From Chromobacterium piscinae (lineage in GTDB: Bacteria; Pseudomonadota; Gammaproteobacteria; Burkholderiales; Chromobacteriaceae), in contig NZ_JAJOHV010000029.1 in NCBI RefSeq assembly GCF_021129175.1, positions 1 through 38,239 on the forward strand: DNA of 38,239 bases, given 5' to 3'. Below are positions 8,972-16,293 of the stretch, in pieces. The notes under the pieces are model-generated. The model had not been told where the DNA came from and searched no databases. It saw only the letters and a list, made by a program, of their open reading frames with translations. Both the position numbers and the translations under genes were made by a program. The number at the start of each line of letters is the position of its first letter. Position 1 is the stretch's first letter.

Positions 8972-9718
8972 ATGCGCGTCGCCCTCATCGCCCTGCTCTG
9001 CCAACTCCTGGCCCTGTCCGCCCGCGCGGAAGCGCCGCCTCCCGAGCTGCTCGCCCTGACCGAATCCCTGCCCCCTCTCAGCTATGAGGAAGGAGGCGAA
9101 CACAAAGGCTTTTCCAACGAATTACTGCAGATGATGCTGCGCGACAGCGGCCTGCGCGCCGTGATTGAAGTCAAGCCGTGGAGCCGGGCGCTGAGGGAGG
9201 CGCAGCAAACGCCCAATACCCTGCTCTATCTGACGGTCAGAACGCCGGAGCGCGAAGCGTGGTTCAAATGGATAGGCCCGGCGCTGCCGCTGCCGATCGA
9301 GGTATTCCGGCTGGCCGGACCGCATGCGCCGCCGGCATCGATGGACGAAATCCGGCGGGCCAAGATCGCGGTGGCGCGCGACACGCCGGGAGAGAAGATA
9401 CTGGAAGAAAAGGGCTTCGCCGCCAGCGACAATCTGGTGCTGACCAACGATGAGGCCCAATCAGCCAGACTGCTGTACGCGCGCCGCGTGCAGTTCAGCG
9501 CCGGCGTCGGCCTGTTCCAGCGCTACGCCGCTCGCCAGCAGGGGCAAAATCCGGAACAGCTGGAACCGGTGCTGGTGCTGGACGACCGCACCCGCTTCTA
9601 TTTCGCGCTGCAGAAGGACAGCAAGCCGGAATACGCCGCCCGGCTGCAGGCGGCGCTGGACAAGATCAAGCAGGATGGCCGCTACGCCGCGCTGTTGAAG
9701 CGCTACAACCATCCATAG
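8972..9718 (+). CDS. Periplasmic substrate-binding protein, family 3-like (amino-acid type)
   Basis: 248 aa. Residues 1-19 are a signal peptide (short basic start, LIALLCQLLALSARA core, cleavage near ARA/EA). The mature part has the order of bacterial extracellular solute-binding protein family 3: an N-lobe start ALTESLPPLSYEEGGEHKGFSNELLQMMLRDSG, then VEVKPWSRAL-like segment, YLTVRTPEREAWFKWIGP, a hinge with KIAVARDTPGEKIL, and a C-terminal helix ALDKIKQDGRYAALLKRY, which is the usual family ending. No ABC permease or ATPase lies next to it, so it may be an orphan binding protein or sensor component rather than part of a local transporter. GGAG precedes the ATG. Confidence 0.85.
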   Translation: MRVALIALLCQLLALSARAEAPPPELLALTESLPPLSYEEGGEHKGFSNELLQMMLRDSGLRAVIEVKPWSRALREAQQTPNTLLYLTVRTPEREAWFKWIGPALPLPIEVFRLAGPHAPPASMDEIRRAKIAVARDTPGEKILEEKGFAASDNLVLTNDEAQSARLLYARRVQFSAGVGLFQRYAARQQGQNPEQLEPVLVLDDRTRFYFALQKDSKPEYAARLQAALDKIKQDGRYAALLKRYNHP

Positions 9719-9877
9719 GAAATAAGCGGAAGGAAACGCGGCGCAGGATCGGGCCTCTCCAAACGCCGCCACCGCGGATAAAAGTCCCAAGCCAAGGCGC
9801 GCCGCGGCCCAGGCACTGAAAACCATAGGGCACAGGGGCGCAACGCGGGGTCGGGCTTTTGTCAGCGGCGCAAAAAA

Positions 9878-10645
9878 CTACAGCACCAGCTTGCCGCCCG
9901 CCAGCGCCAACATCACCGCCAGCGCCGGCCGCAGCCAATGGTCGGACAGGCGGCCGGCCAAGCGGCTGCCCAGCCAGATGCCCGGCAAGGAACCGCTGAG
10001 CAGCTTCAACAGCAGCACCCAGTCCAGGTGGCCCATGCCGGCGTGGCCTAGGCCGGCCACCAGCGTCAGCGGCACCGCGTGGGCGATCTCGGTGCCGACC
10101 AGCCGCGTGGTGGGCAGCGCCGGATACAGCATGAACAGCGCCAAGGTGCCCAGCGCGCCGGCGCCGATCGAGCTCAGCGTCACCAGCACGCCCAGTACAA
10201 CCCCGACCAGCGCCGTCGGCCACCAGCGGCCATCGACGCCCAGCTTGGCGGCATGATGGCCGCCGACTTTCAGCAGCCAGGGCTTGAACAGGATGGCGAA
10301 GGCCGTCAGCAGCAAGGCCAGTCCCAGAACGAAGCGGCACAACGCGTCCATCACTTGGGCCGGCACGTGCAGCCAAGACAGCAGGCCAAGCGTCAGCAAG
10401 GCGGCCGGCACGCTGCCCAGCGACAGGTGCCAGGTGATGCGCCAATCGATGTGGCGCTGCTTGTGATGGACCACCACGCCGCCGGCCTTGGTCACCGCGG
10501 CGTACAGCAGGTCGGTGCCGACGGCGGTTGCCGGCGAAATGCCGAACCACAGCAGAATGGGCGTCATCAGCGAGCCGCCGCCCACCCCGGTCAAGCCGAC
10601 GATGAAACCGACGGCCAATCCCGCCATCGTATATCCCAAATCCAT
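9878..10645 (-). CDS. TauE/SafE-family membrane permease
   Basis: Putative anion exporter family (sulfite, sulfoacetate and related organosulfur anions). 255 aa from the ATG at 10645, chosen because MDLGYTMAGLAVGFIVGLTGVGGGSLMTP is how the family usually begins and a GGGGG run lies 7 bp upstream. An ATG at 10657 would add MGAP. About seven to eight membrane segments in two half-repeats: GLTGVGGGSLMTPILLWFGI opens the first half, and SIGAGALGTLALFMLYPALPTTRLVGTEIAHAVPLTLVAG the second, carrying the repeated glycine-rich family signature. Substrate not assignable. It stands alone on the minus strand, convergent with the binding-protein gene. Confidence 0.9.
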   Translation of the reverse strand: MDLGYTMAGLAVGFIVGLTGVGGGSLMTPILLWFGISPATAVGTDLLYAAVTKAGGVVVHHKQRHIDWRITWHLSLGSVPAALLTLGLLSWLHVPAQVMDALCRFVLGLALLLTAFAILFKPWLLKVGGHHAAKLGVDGRWWPTALVGVVLGVLVTLSSIGAGALGTLALFMLYPALPTTRLVGTEIAHAVPLTLVAGLGHAGMGHLDWVLLLKLLSGSLPGIWLGSRLAGRLSDHWLRPALAVMLALAGGKLVL

Positions 10646-10994
10646 GGGAGCCCCCATTCATGCTGCAAGATGTCGTTGATCCTACGCGCTTTGCTTATAA
10701 CAATTTAGACCTATTAGCTACAACTTTATGATCAACAACACTAACCCATGCGTCCATGCAGGTTTCATCGCAGCGTCAAGCCGGCGTAACACGGCTCGAC
10801 TATGTTTCGATATGAACAAAACGACAAGGAACGCCACAACCCCTTCCCGATTTACACCCAAGTGCTTTACAAACCAGGCAAATCGCGTCAACTTGATACT
10901 GTCAGGGCGCAGCCTGACCGCTTGCGACACCCAACAGCACGCCAGCCGCCAGGCCCCCCTGAGAAGCCCACGTTTCGAGATCGAAAGGTGCAGG
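10646..10994. other. Long spacer between the TauE/SafE gene and a possible small ORF
   Basis: About 350 bp. The part from 10680 to 10870 is AT-richer than its surroundings. A TATAA-containing stretch at 10693-10700 could serve the minus-strand permease gene. I see no protein with family resemblance, no RNA gene and no clear repeat. Confidence 0.4.
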
Positions 10995-11183
10995 ATGATT
11001 TCTCGTATCCCCCTGAGCGTTCGCAGAAAACAAGCCCGTGACCAACATGAAAGCTTTCTCTACGCAGTAGCCAAGCCCCAGCTGAGCGACGAAGAAAGAT
11101 CCCGCCAACAGAAGGTTCGCCAGCGCGCGCACGACCGCGACGACGCCCGCTTCCTGGCCGATCGCTGCGACGATCTGTTCTGA
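10995..11183 (+). CDS. Small hypothetical protein, 62 aa (uncertain)
   Basis: Not recognised. The frame starts at an ATG preceded by GAAAGGTGCAGG and encodes a strongly charged soluble peptide: MISRIPLSVRRKQARDQHES, then KPQLSDEERSRQQKVRQRAHDRDDARFLADRCDDLF. No signal or membrane segment. The same frame is open back to 10728 but that part looks non-coding. A GTG-started hydrophobic frame on the other strand (10902-11132) overlaps it, and only one of the two can be favoured; the plus-strand one has the better ribosome site and a weak hairpin just after its stop. Confidence 0.4.
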   Translation: MISRIPLSVRRKQARDQHESFLYAVAKPQLSDEERSRQQKVRQRAHDRDDARFLADRCDDLF

Positions 11184-11501
11184 CTCTCCACCCGGGGCCG
11201 CTGGCCCCCTGCAGCCTTTCCCCGCCCAAGGCTGAGCGTCTCCTGTTTTTCTTTACATCTCCCTCTCCCGCCCTAACGGCCCGTTGATGCCCGACGGACA
11301 TAGCCTTCAAACTCTCCGACATCCCGGCTCCCCAGCTAAAGAAAATCAAAAAAACAGCCAAACCGCTAATTAATCGATCAAAAAATTGCCGATAAAGATA
11401 ATTTTTATATTTTCTTTATGCCCATTAGCGCGCTTTTATCATGTTTTTGACGCCGGTTTGATTACCTTCCACATCGCACATTACGTATGGAGATTTTCGT
11501 T
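11184..11501 (+). promoter_or_regulatory. Spacer and control region upstream of kdp
   Basis: 318 bp without a gene. The left part holds a GGGGCC-GCT-GGCCCC hairpin (11194-11208) with only a short pyrimidine tail. From about 11340 to 11445 the sequence is strongly A+T-rich, which is unusual here. It contains the T-rich box at 11402-11423 described separately, then a TTGACG hexamer at 11447-11452 with no good -10 at 17 bp (CACATC), as expected for an activator-dependent promoter. GGAG at 11489-11492 serves the first small ORF. Confidence 0.55.
11402..11423 (+). promoter_or_regulatory. Candidate KdpE-binding box
   Basis: T-rich segment TTTTTATATTTTCTTTATG followed by CCC. It closely resembles the T-rich KdpE operator described upstream of E. 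coli kdpFABC (TTTATAC, T-run, TACACCCC pattern, recalled from memory). It lies about 24 bp upstream of the TTGACG hexamer, the right side for an OmpR-class activator. KdpE is encoded at the end of the same operon. Confidence 0.55.
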
Positions 11502-11594
11502 ATGGATCTGCTCTACCTGGGCCTCATCGCGCTGTTTGGCGCGCTGACTTGGCTCTTGATCGCAGCCTGCGACCGTTTGGGAGGCAAGCAATGA
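11502..11594 (+). CDS. 30-aa membrane peptide at the head of the kdp operon
   Basis: Encodes a single hydrophobic helix ([20 protein letters not shown], then [10 protein letters not shown]). GGAG lies 9 bp upstream. The stop overlaps the kdpF start (ATGA), which makes translation of both very likely. It is distinct from KdpF, which is the next ORF. From memory, peptides of this pattern (one helix followed by CDRL) occur ahead of kdpF in other kdp operons, but no function is known to me. It could be an extra pump subunit or a translational leader. Confidence 0.75.
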   Translation: MDLLYLGLIALFGALTWLLIAACDRLGGKQ

Positions 11595-11680
11595 CTGCCT
11601 GGTATCTGATCAGCGCCTTGCTGGCGCTGGGACTGTTCGTCTACCTGATCTACGCATTGGTCAAACCGGAGAATTTCTAA
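11591..11680 (+). CDS. kdpF: K+-transporting ATPase subunit KdpF
   Basis: 29 aa, the typical KdpF length. One membrane helix ([20 protein letters not shown]) and the family ending YALVKPENF (compare YALINAEAF in E. coli). KdpF is a stabilising peptide of the KdpFABC complex. GGAGG precedes the ATG, which overlaps the upstream peptide's stop. kdpA starts 2 bp after its stop. Confidence 0.92.
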   Translation: MTAWYLISALLALGLFVYLIYALVKPENF

Positions 11681-11682
11681 TC

Positions 11683-13491
11683 ATGAGCACACCCGCCATG
11701 CTGCAACTGGGCTTGTTCCTGGTTGTGCTGATCGCGCTGGCCTGGCCGCTGGGCGCTTACATGACGCGCGTCATGCAGGGGGAAAATGTCGGGCCGGTCC
11801 GCTTCTTCGCGCCGCTGGAGCGCGCGTTCTACCGCCTGGCCGGCATCAAGCAGGATGAAGAGATGGGCTGGCGCGGCTACGCGGTGGCGCTGATCCTGTT
11901 CAACGTGTTGGGCGTCGTCGCCGTCTACGCGCTGCAACGGCTGCAGGGCATGCTGCCGTTCAATCCGCAGGCGATGGCCGCGGTATCGCCGGACTCCTCG
12001 TTCAACACCGCCATTTCCTTCGTCACCAACACCAACTGGCAAAGCTACGGCGGCGAAACCACGATGAGCTACCTGACCCAGATGCTGGGACTGACGGTGC
12101 AAAACTTCGTGTCCGCCGCCACCGGCGCCGCCGTGGTGATCGCGCTGATCCGCGGCTTCGCCCGCCACAGCAGCGCCAAGATCGGCAACTTCTGGGTGGA
12201 CATCACCCGGATGACGCTGTACGTGCTGCTGCCGCTGGCCGTGGTATTCGCGCTGATTTTCACCCAGCAGGGTGCCATCCAGAACCTGTCCGCCTACAAG
12301 GACGTCCATACCGTCGAAACCGTCAAATACCAGCAGCCTAAGCAAGACGCCAAGGGCAACCCAGTGCTGGGCAAGGACGGCAAGCCGGTGATGGAGGACA
12401 AGACCAGCCAGACGCAGACGCTGCCGATGGGCCCGGTGGCCTCGCAGGAAGCGATCAAGATGCTGGGCACCAACGGCGGCGGCTTCTTCAACGCCAACTC
12501 CGCTCACCCGTATGAAAACCCGACGCCGCTGGCCAACTTCCTGCAGGACATCGCCATCTTCCTGATTCCGGCCGCGCTGTGCTTCCTGTTCGGCCGCATG
12601 GTCGGCGACCGCCGCCAGGGCTGGGCCATCCTCGCCGCGATGACCATCATGTTCGCCACCGCGGTGGTGGTGGAAACCAACGCCGAGCAGGCCGGCGTGC
12701 CGCAATACAGCTCGCTGGGCATAGACCAGCGCGCCAGCGCGCTGCAGTCCGGCGGCAATATGGAAGGCAAGGAAGCCCGCTTCGGCATCATCGACACCTC
12801 GCTGTTCGTCGCCGTGACCACCTCCGCCTCCTGCGGCGCGGTCAACGCGATGCACGATTCGCTGACGCCCATCGGCGGCCTGGTGCCGATGTTCCTGATG
12901 CAGCTGGGCGAAGTGGTGTTCGGCGGCGTCGGCTCCGGCCTGTACGGCATGTTGATCTTCGCGATTCTGGCGGTGTTCATCGCCGGCCTGATGGTGGGCC
13001 GCACGCCGGAATACCTGGGCAAGAAGATCGAAACCTACGAGATGAAGATGACCGCGATCACCATCCTGGTGACCCCGACCCTGGTGCTGGCGCTGACCGC
13101 GATCGCCGTCAGCCTGGCCGCGGGCAAAGCCGGCATCGCCAATCCGGCCGCGCACGGCTTCAGCGAGATCCTCTACGCCTTCACCTCGGCCGCCAACAAC
13201 AACGGCAGCGCCTTCGCCGGCCTGTCCGCCAACACGCCGTTCTACAACATCATGACCGGCCTCGCGATGTTCTTCGGCCGCTTCTTCATGATCGTGCCCA
13301 TCCTGGCGATCGCCGGCTCGTTGGCCGCCAAGAAGCGCCTGGCCGTCACCGGCGGCACCCTGCCTACCCACGGCCCGCTGTTCGTTACGCTGTTGATCGG
13401 CACCGTGCTGCTGGTGGGCGCCCTCAACTATGTTCCGGCCCTGGCGCTGGGCCCGGTGGTCGAGCACCTGCAAATGCTCGCCGCCCGCTAA
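11683..13491 (+). CDS. kdpA: K+-transporting ATPase subunit A, KdpA
   Basis: The K+-binding, channel-like subunit of the KdpFABC pump (superfamily of K+ transporters), in the inner membrane. 602 aa, longer than E. coli KdpA (557). The four P-loop filter regions are visible: [10 protein letters not shown] at 115-124, [36 protein letters not shown] and NNNGSAFAG. About ten membrane segments. Extra length comes largely from a hydrophilic loop of roughly 40 residues before the second filter ([16 protein letters not shown]). The gene is 2 bp after kdpF, with GGAGAA before the ATG. Confidence 0.98.
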   Translation: MSTPAMLQLGLFLVVLIALAWPLGAYMTRVMQGENVGPVRFFAPLERAFYRLAGIKQDEEMGWRGYAVALILFNVLGVVAVYALQRLQGMLPFNPQAMAAVSPDSSFNTAISFVTNTNWQSYGGETTMSYLTQMLGLTVQNFVSAATGAAVVIALIRGFARHSSAKIGNFWVDITRMTLYVLLPLAVVFALIFTQQGAIQNLSAYKDVHTVETVKYQQPKQDAKGNPVLGKDGKPVMEDKTSQTQTLPMGPVASQEAIKMLGTNGGGFFNANSAHPYENPTPLANFLQDIAIFLIPAALCFLFGRMVGDRRQGWAILAAMTIMFATAVVVETNAEQAGVPQYSSLGIDQRASALQSGGNMEGKEARFGIIDTSLFVAVTTSASCGAVNAMHDSLTPIGGLVPMFLMQLGEVVFGGVGSGLYGMLIFAILAVFIAGLMVGRTPEYLGKKIETYEMKMTAITILVTPTLVLALTAIAVSLAAGKAGIANPAAHGFSEILYAFTSAANNNGSAFAGLSANTPFYNIMTGLAMFFGRFFMIVPILAIAGSLAAKKRLAVTGGTLPTHGPLFVTLLIGTVLLVGALNYVPALALGPVVEHLQMLAAR

Positions 13492-13515
13492 GCGCGTCAG
13501 TCAAGGAAACTCGAT

Positions 13516-15630
13516 ATGAACGACAATAATCATTCCAAGCAGCTGGCGGCCCCCGCCGCCAGCCACAAGAGCGCGAGCAAGTCGCTGCTCGATCCGGCGC
13601 TGATGAAGCCCGCCATCGTCGACTCGTTCAGGAAGCTGTCGCCGCGCACCCAGTGGCGCAATCCAGTGATGTTCGTGGTGTACGCGGGCAGCATCCTGAC
13701 CACGGCGCTATGGATCCAGTCGCTGGTCGGCCATGGCGAGGCCCCGTCCGGCTTCATCCTGGCCGTGGCGCTGTGGCTGTGGTTCACCGTGCTGTTCGCC
13801 AACTTCGCCGAGGCGCTGGCCGAGGGCCGCAGCAAGGCCCAGGCCGCCAGCCTGCGCTCCGCCAAGAAGAACGTGGTGGCCAAGAAGCTGGCCGGCGGCA
13901 ATCACGGCGCCGCCAAGAGCATCGTCGACGGCACATCCTTGCGCAAGGGCGACTACGTGCTGGTGGAAGCCGGCGACGTGATCCCGGTGGACGGCGACGT
14001 GATCGAAGGCGTGGCCTCGGTGGACGAGTCGGCCATCACCGGCGAATCGGCGCCGGTGATCCGCGAGTCCGGCGGCGACTTCTCCTCGGTCACCGGCGGC
14101 ACCCGCGTGCTGTCCGACTGGATCGTGGTGAAGATCACCGCCAATCCGGGCGAAACCTTCCTCGACCGCATGATCGCGATGGTGGAAGGCGCCAAGCGCC
14201 AGAAGACGCCGAACGAGATCGCGCTGACCATCCTGCTGGTGGCGCTGACTATCGTGTTCCTGATCGTCACCGTGACGCTGCTGCCGTTTTCGCTGTTCAG
14301 CGTGGACGCGGCCAAGGCCGGCACGCCGATCAGCATCACCACCCTGGTGGCGCTGCTGGTCTGCCTGATTCCGACCACCATCGGCGGCCTCTTGTCCGCC
14401 ATCGGCGTGGCCGGCATGAGCCGCATGATGGGCGCCAATGTGATCGCCACCTCCGGCCGCGCGGTGGAAGCCGCCGGCGACGTGGACGTGCTGCTGTTGG
14501 ACAAGACCGGCACCATCACGCTGGGCAACCGCCAGGCATCGGCCTTCATCCCGGCGCCGGGCGTGTCCGAGAAAGACCTGGCCGACGCCGCGCAGCTGGC
14601 CTCCCTGGCCGACGAAACGCCGGAAGGCCGCAGCGTGGTGGTGCTGGCCAAGCAGAAATTCAATCTGCGCGAACGCCAGCTGGCCAGCCATGAAGCCGTG
14701 TTCATCCCGTTCACCGCGCAAACCCGGATGTCCGGCATCGACTACGACGGCCGCCAGATCCGCAAGGGCGCCATCGACGCCATCCGCCGCCACATCGCCG
14801 AACAAGGCGGGCAATTCCCCGACGCGCTGGCGAAAAACGCCGAGGACGTGGCCCGCCGCGGCTCCACCCCGCTGCTGGTGGCCGAAGGCAACCGCGCGCT
14901 GGGCGTGATCGAGCTGAAGGACATCGTCAAGGGCGGCATCAAGGAGCGCTTCGCCGAGCTGCGCCAGATGGGCATCAAGACGGTGATGATCACCGGCGAC
15001 AACCCGCTGACCGCCGCCGCGATCGCCGCCGAGGCCGGCGTGGACGACTACCTGGCCGAGGCCACGCCGGAAGCCAAGCTCAAGCTGATCCGCAGCCATC
15101 AGGCCGAAGGCAAGCTGGTGGCGATGACCGGCGACGGCACCAACGACGCGCCGGCGCTGGCCCAGGCAGACGTGGCGGTGGCGATGAACACCGGCACCCA
15201 GGCGGCCAAGGAAGCCGGCAATATGGTGGATCTGGACTCCAATCCCACCAAGCTGATCGAGATCGTGGAAATCGGCAAGCAGATGCTGATGACGCGGGGC
15301 TCCCTGACCACCTTCTCCATCGCCAACGACGTGGCCAAGTACTTCGCCATCATCCCGGCGGCGTTCGCCAGCACCTACCCGCAGCTGAACGCGCTGAACG
15401 TGATGGGCCTGAACAGTCCGGCCTCGGCCATCATGTCGGCGGTGATCTTCAACGCCGTCATCATCGTGGCGCTGATTCCGCTGGCGCTGAAAGGCGTGAA
15501 ATACCACGCCCGAAGCGCGGCCGAGCTACTGCGCGGCAACCTGCTGGTCTACGGCCTGGGCGGCCTGTTGGTGCCCTTCGCCGGCATCAAGCTGATCGAC
15601 ATGCTGCTGGGCGCGATGGGCCTGGTGTAA
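13516..15630 (+). CDS. kdpB: K+-transporting P-type ATPase subunit B, KdpB
   Basis: ATP-hydrolysing P-type subunit that energises K+ uptake through KdpA. 704 aa. Motifs: TGES at 175-178, whose Ser178 corresponds to the regulatory phosphoserine of E. coli KdpB (S162); phosphorylation motif DKTGT with D329; nucleotide-domain signature KGAIDA; and hinge motif [22 protein letters not shown]. The N-terminus carries a polar extension before the first helix. All catalytic residues are present. The gene lies 24 bp after kdpA, with AAGGAAA before the ATG. Confidence 0.99.
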   Translation: MNDNNHSKQLAAPAASHKSASKSLLDPALMKPAIVDSFRKLSPRTQWRNPVMFVVYAGSILTTALWIQSLVGHGEAPSGFILAVALWLWFTVLFANFAEALAEGRSKAQAASLRSAKKNVVAKKLAGGNHGAAKSIVDGTSLRKGDYVLVEAGDVIPVDGDVIEGVASVDESAITGESAPVIRESGGDFSSVTGGTRVLSDWIVVKITANPGETFLDRMIAMVEGAKRQKTPNEIALTILLVALTIVFLIVTVTLLPFSLFSVDAAKAGTPISITTLVALLVCLIPTTIGGLLSAIGVAGMSRMMGANVIATSGRAVEAAGDVDVLLLDKTGTITLGNRQASAFIPAPGVSEKDLADAAQLASLADETPEGRSVVVLAKQKFNLRERQLASHEAVFIPFTAQTRMSGIDYDGRQIRKGAIDAIRRHIAEQGGQFPDALAKNAEDVARRGSTPLLVAEGNRALGVIELKDIVKGGIKERFAELRQMGIKTVMITGDNPLTAAAIAAEAGVDDYLAEATPEAKLKLIRSHQAEGKLVAMTGDGTNDAPALAQADVAVAMNTGTQAAKEAGNMVDLDSNPTKLIEIVEIGKQMLMTRGSLTTFSIANDVAKYFAIIPAAFASTYPQLNALNVMGLNSPASAIMSAVIFNAVIIVALIPLALKGVKYHARSAAELLRGNLLVYGLGGLLVPFAGIKLIDMLLGAMGLV

Positions 15631-15641
15631 GCGGCGGCCGC

Positions 15642-15663
15642 GGCTCCCGGCATGCCGGGAGCC
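15642..15663. repeat. Perfect 22-bp palindrome between kdpB and kdpC
   Basis: The 22 bp at 15642-15663 (GGCTCCCGGCAT then GCCGGGAGCC) form a perfect dyad in the 78-bp kdpB-kdpC gap, the largest gap inside the operon. No T-run follows, so it is not an intrinsic terminator. It may stabilise the kdpFAB part of the mRNA or tune the subunit ratio. Confidence 0.7.
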
Positions 15664-15708
15664 CGGCGACGCGGCGCGCTCCGCGCCAATAGAATGGAAA
15701 GGATTATC

Positions 15709-16287
15709 ATGAAAGTCATTCGTCCCCTGCTGGTGATCTTCGGCGGCCTGTCGCTGATCACCGGCCTCGCCTACCCGCTCGCCACCACCGGCATCGCCCA
15801 GGCGGCATTCCCGGCGCAGGCCAACGGCAGCCTGATCGAGAAAGACGGCAAGGTGGTGGGCTCGCGGCTGATCGGCCAGAGCTTCACCGGCGAGCAATAC
15901 TTCTGGGGCCGCCCGTCGGCCACCAGCCCGATGCCGTACAACGCCGGCAGTTCCGGCGGCTCCAACCTGGGCCCGACCAATCCGGCGCAGCTGGCCGCGG
16001 TGAAAGGCAATGTGGAAGCGATCCGCAAGGCGCACCCGACCCAGACCGGCCCGGTGCCGGTGGACCTGGTGACCGCGTCGGCCAGCGGCCTGGACCCGGA
16101 AATCTCGCTGGCCTCCGCCTATTACCAGGTTGACCGCGTGGCCGCCGCGCGTAAACTGCCGGCAGACGCGGTGCGCAAGCTGGTCGACGGCCGCGTCGTC
16201 GGCGAAACCTTCGGCTTGCTGGGCGAGCCGCGCGTCAACGTGCTGGAGCTGAATCTGGCGCTGGACGAACTCTCCAAGAAAGCTTAA
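15709..16287 (+). CDS. kdpC: K+-transporting ATPase subunit C, KdpC
   Basis: Single-span subunit that aids nucleotide binding and complex assembly. 192 aa, the usual size. The start at 15709 is chosen for GAAAGGA 6 bp upstream and for [31 protein letters not shown], the conserved N-terminal helix; an ATG at 15694 would add MERII. Family motifs: [50 protein letters not shown], and [19 protein letters not shown] near the end. kdpD begins 6 bp after its stop. Confidence 0.97.
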   Translation: MKVIRPLLVIFGGLSLITGLAYPLATTGIAQAAFPAQANGSLIEKDGKVVGSRLIGQSFTGEQYFWGRPSATSPMPYNAGSSGGSNLGPTNPAQLAAVKGNVEAIRKAHPTQTGPVPVDLVTASASGLDPEISLASAYYQVDRVAAARKLPADAVRKLVDGRVVGETFGLLGEPRVNVLELNLALDELSKKA

Positions 16288-16293
16288 ACCCGC

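Noticed and set aside
10728-10994. N-terminal extension of the 62-aa frame (to 151 codons)
   Set aside because: The extra part has poor codon use for this genome, no ribosome site and no recognisable sequence; the internal ATG at 10995 is preceded by a better site.
10902-11132. Hydrophobic 76-codon GTG-started frame on the minus strand
   Set aside because: It looks membrane-like but has no ribosome site, and it overlaps the better-supported plus-strand 62-aa frame. Not conclusive.
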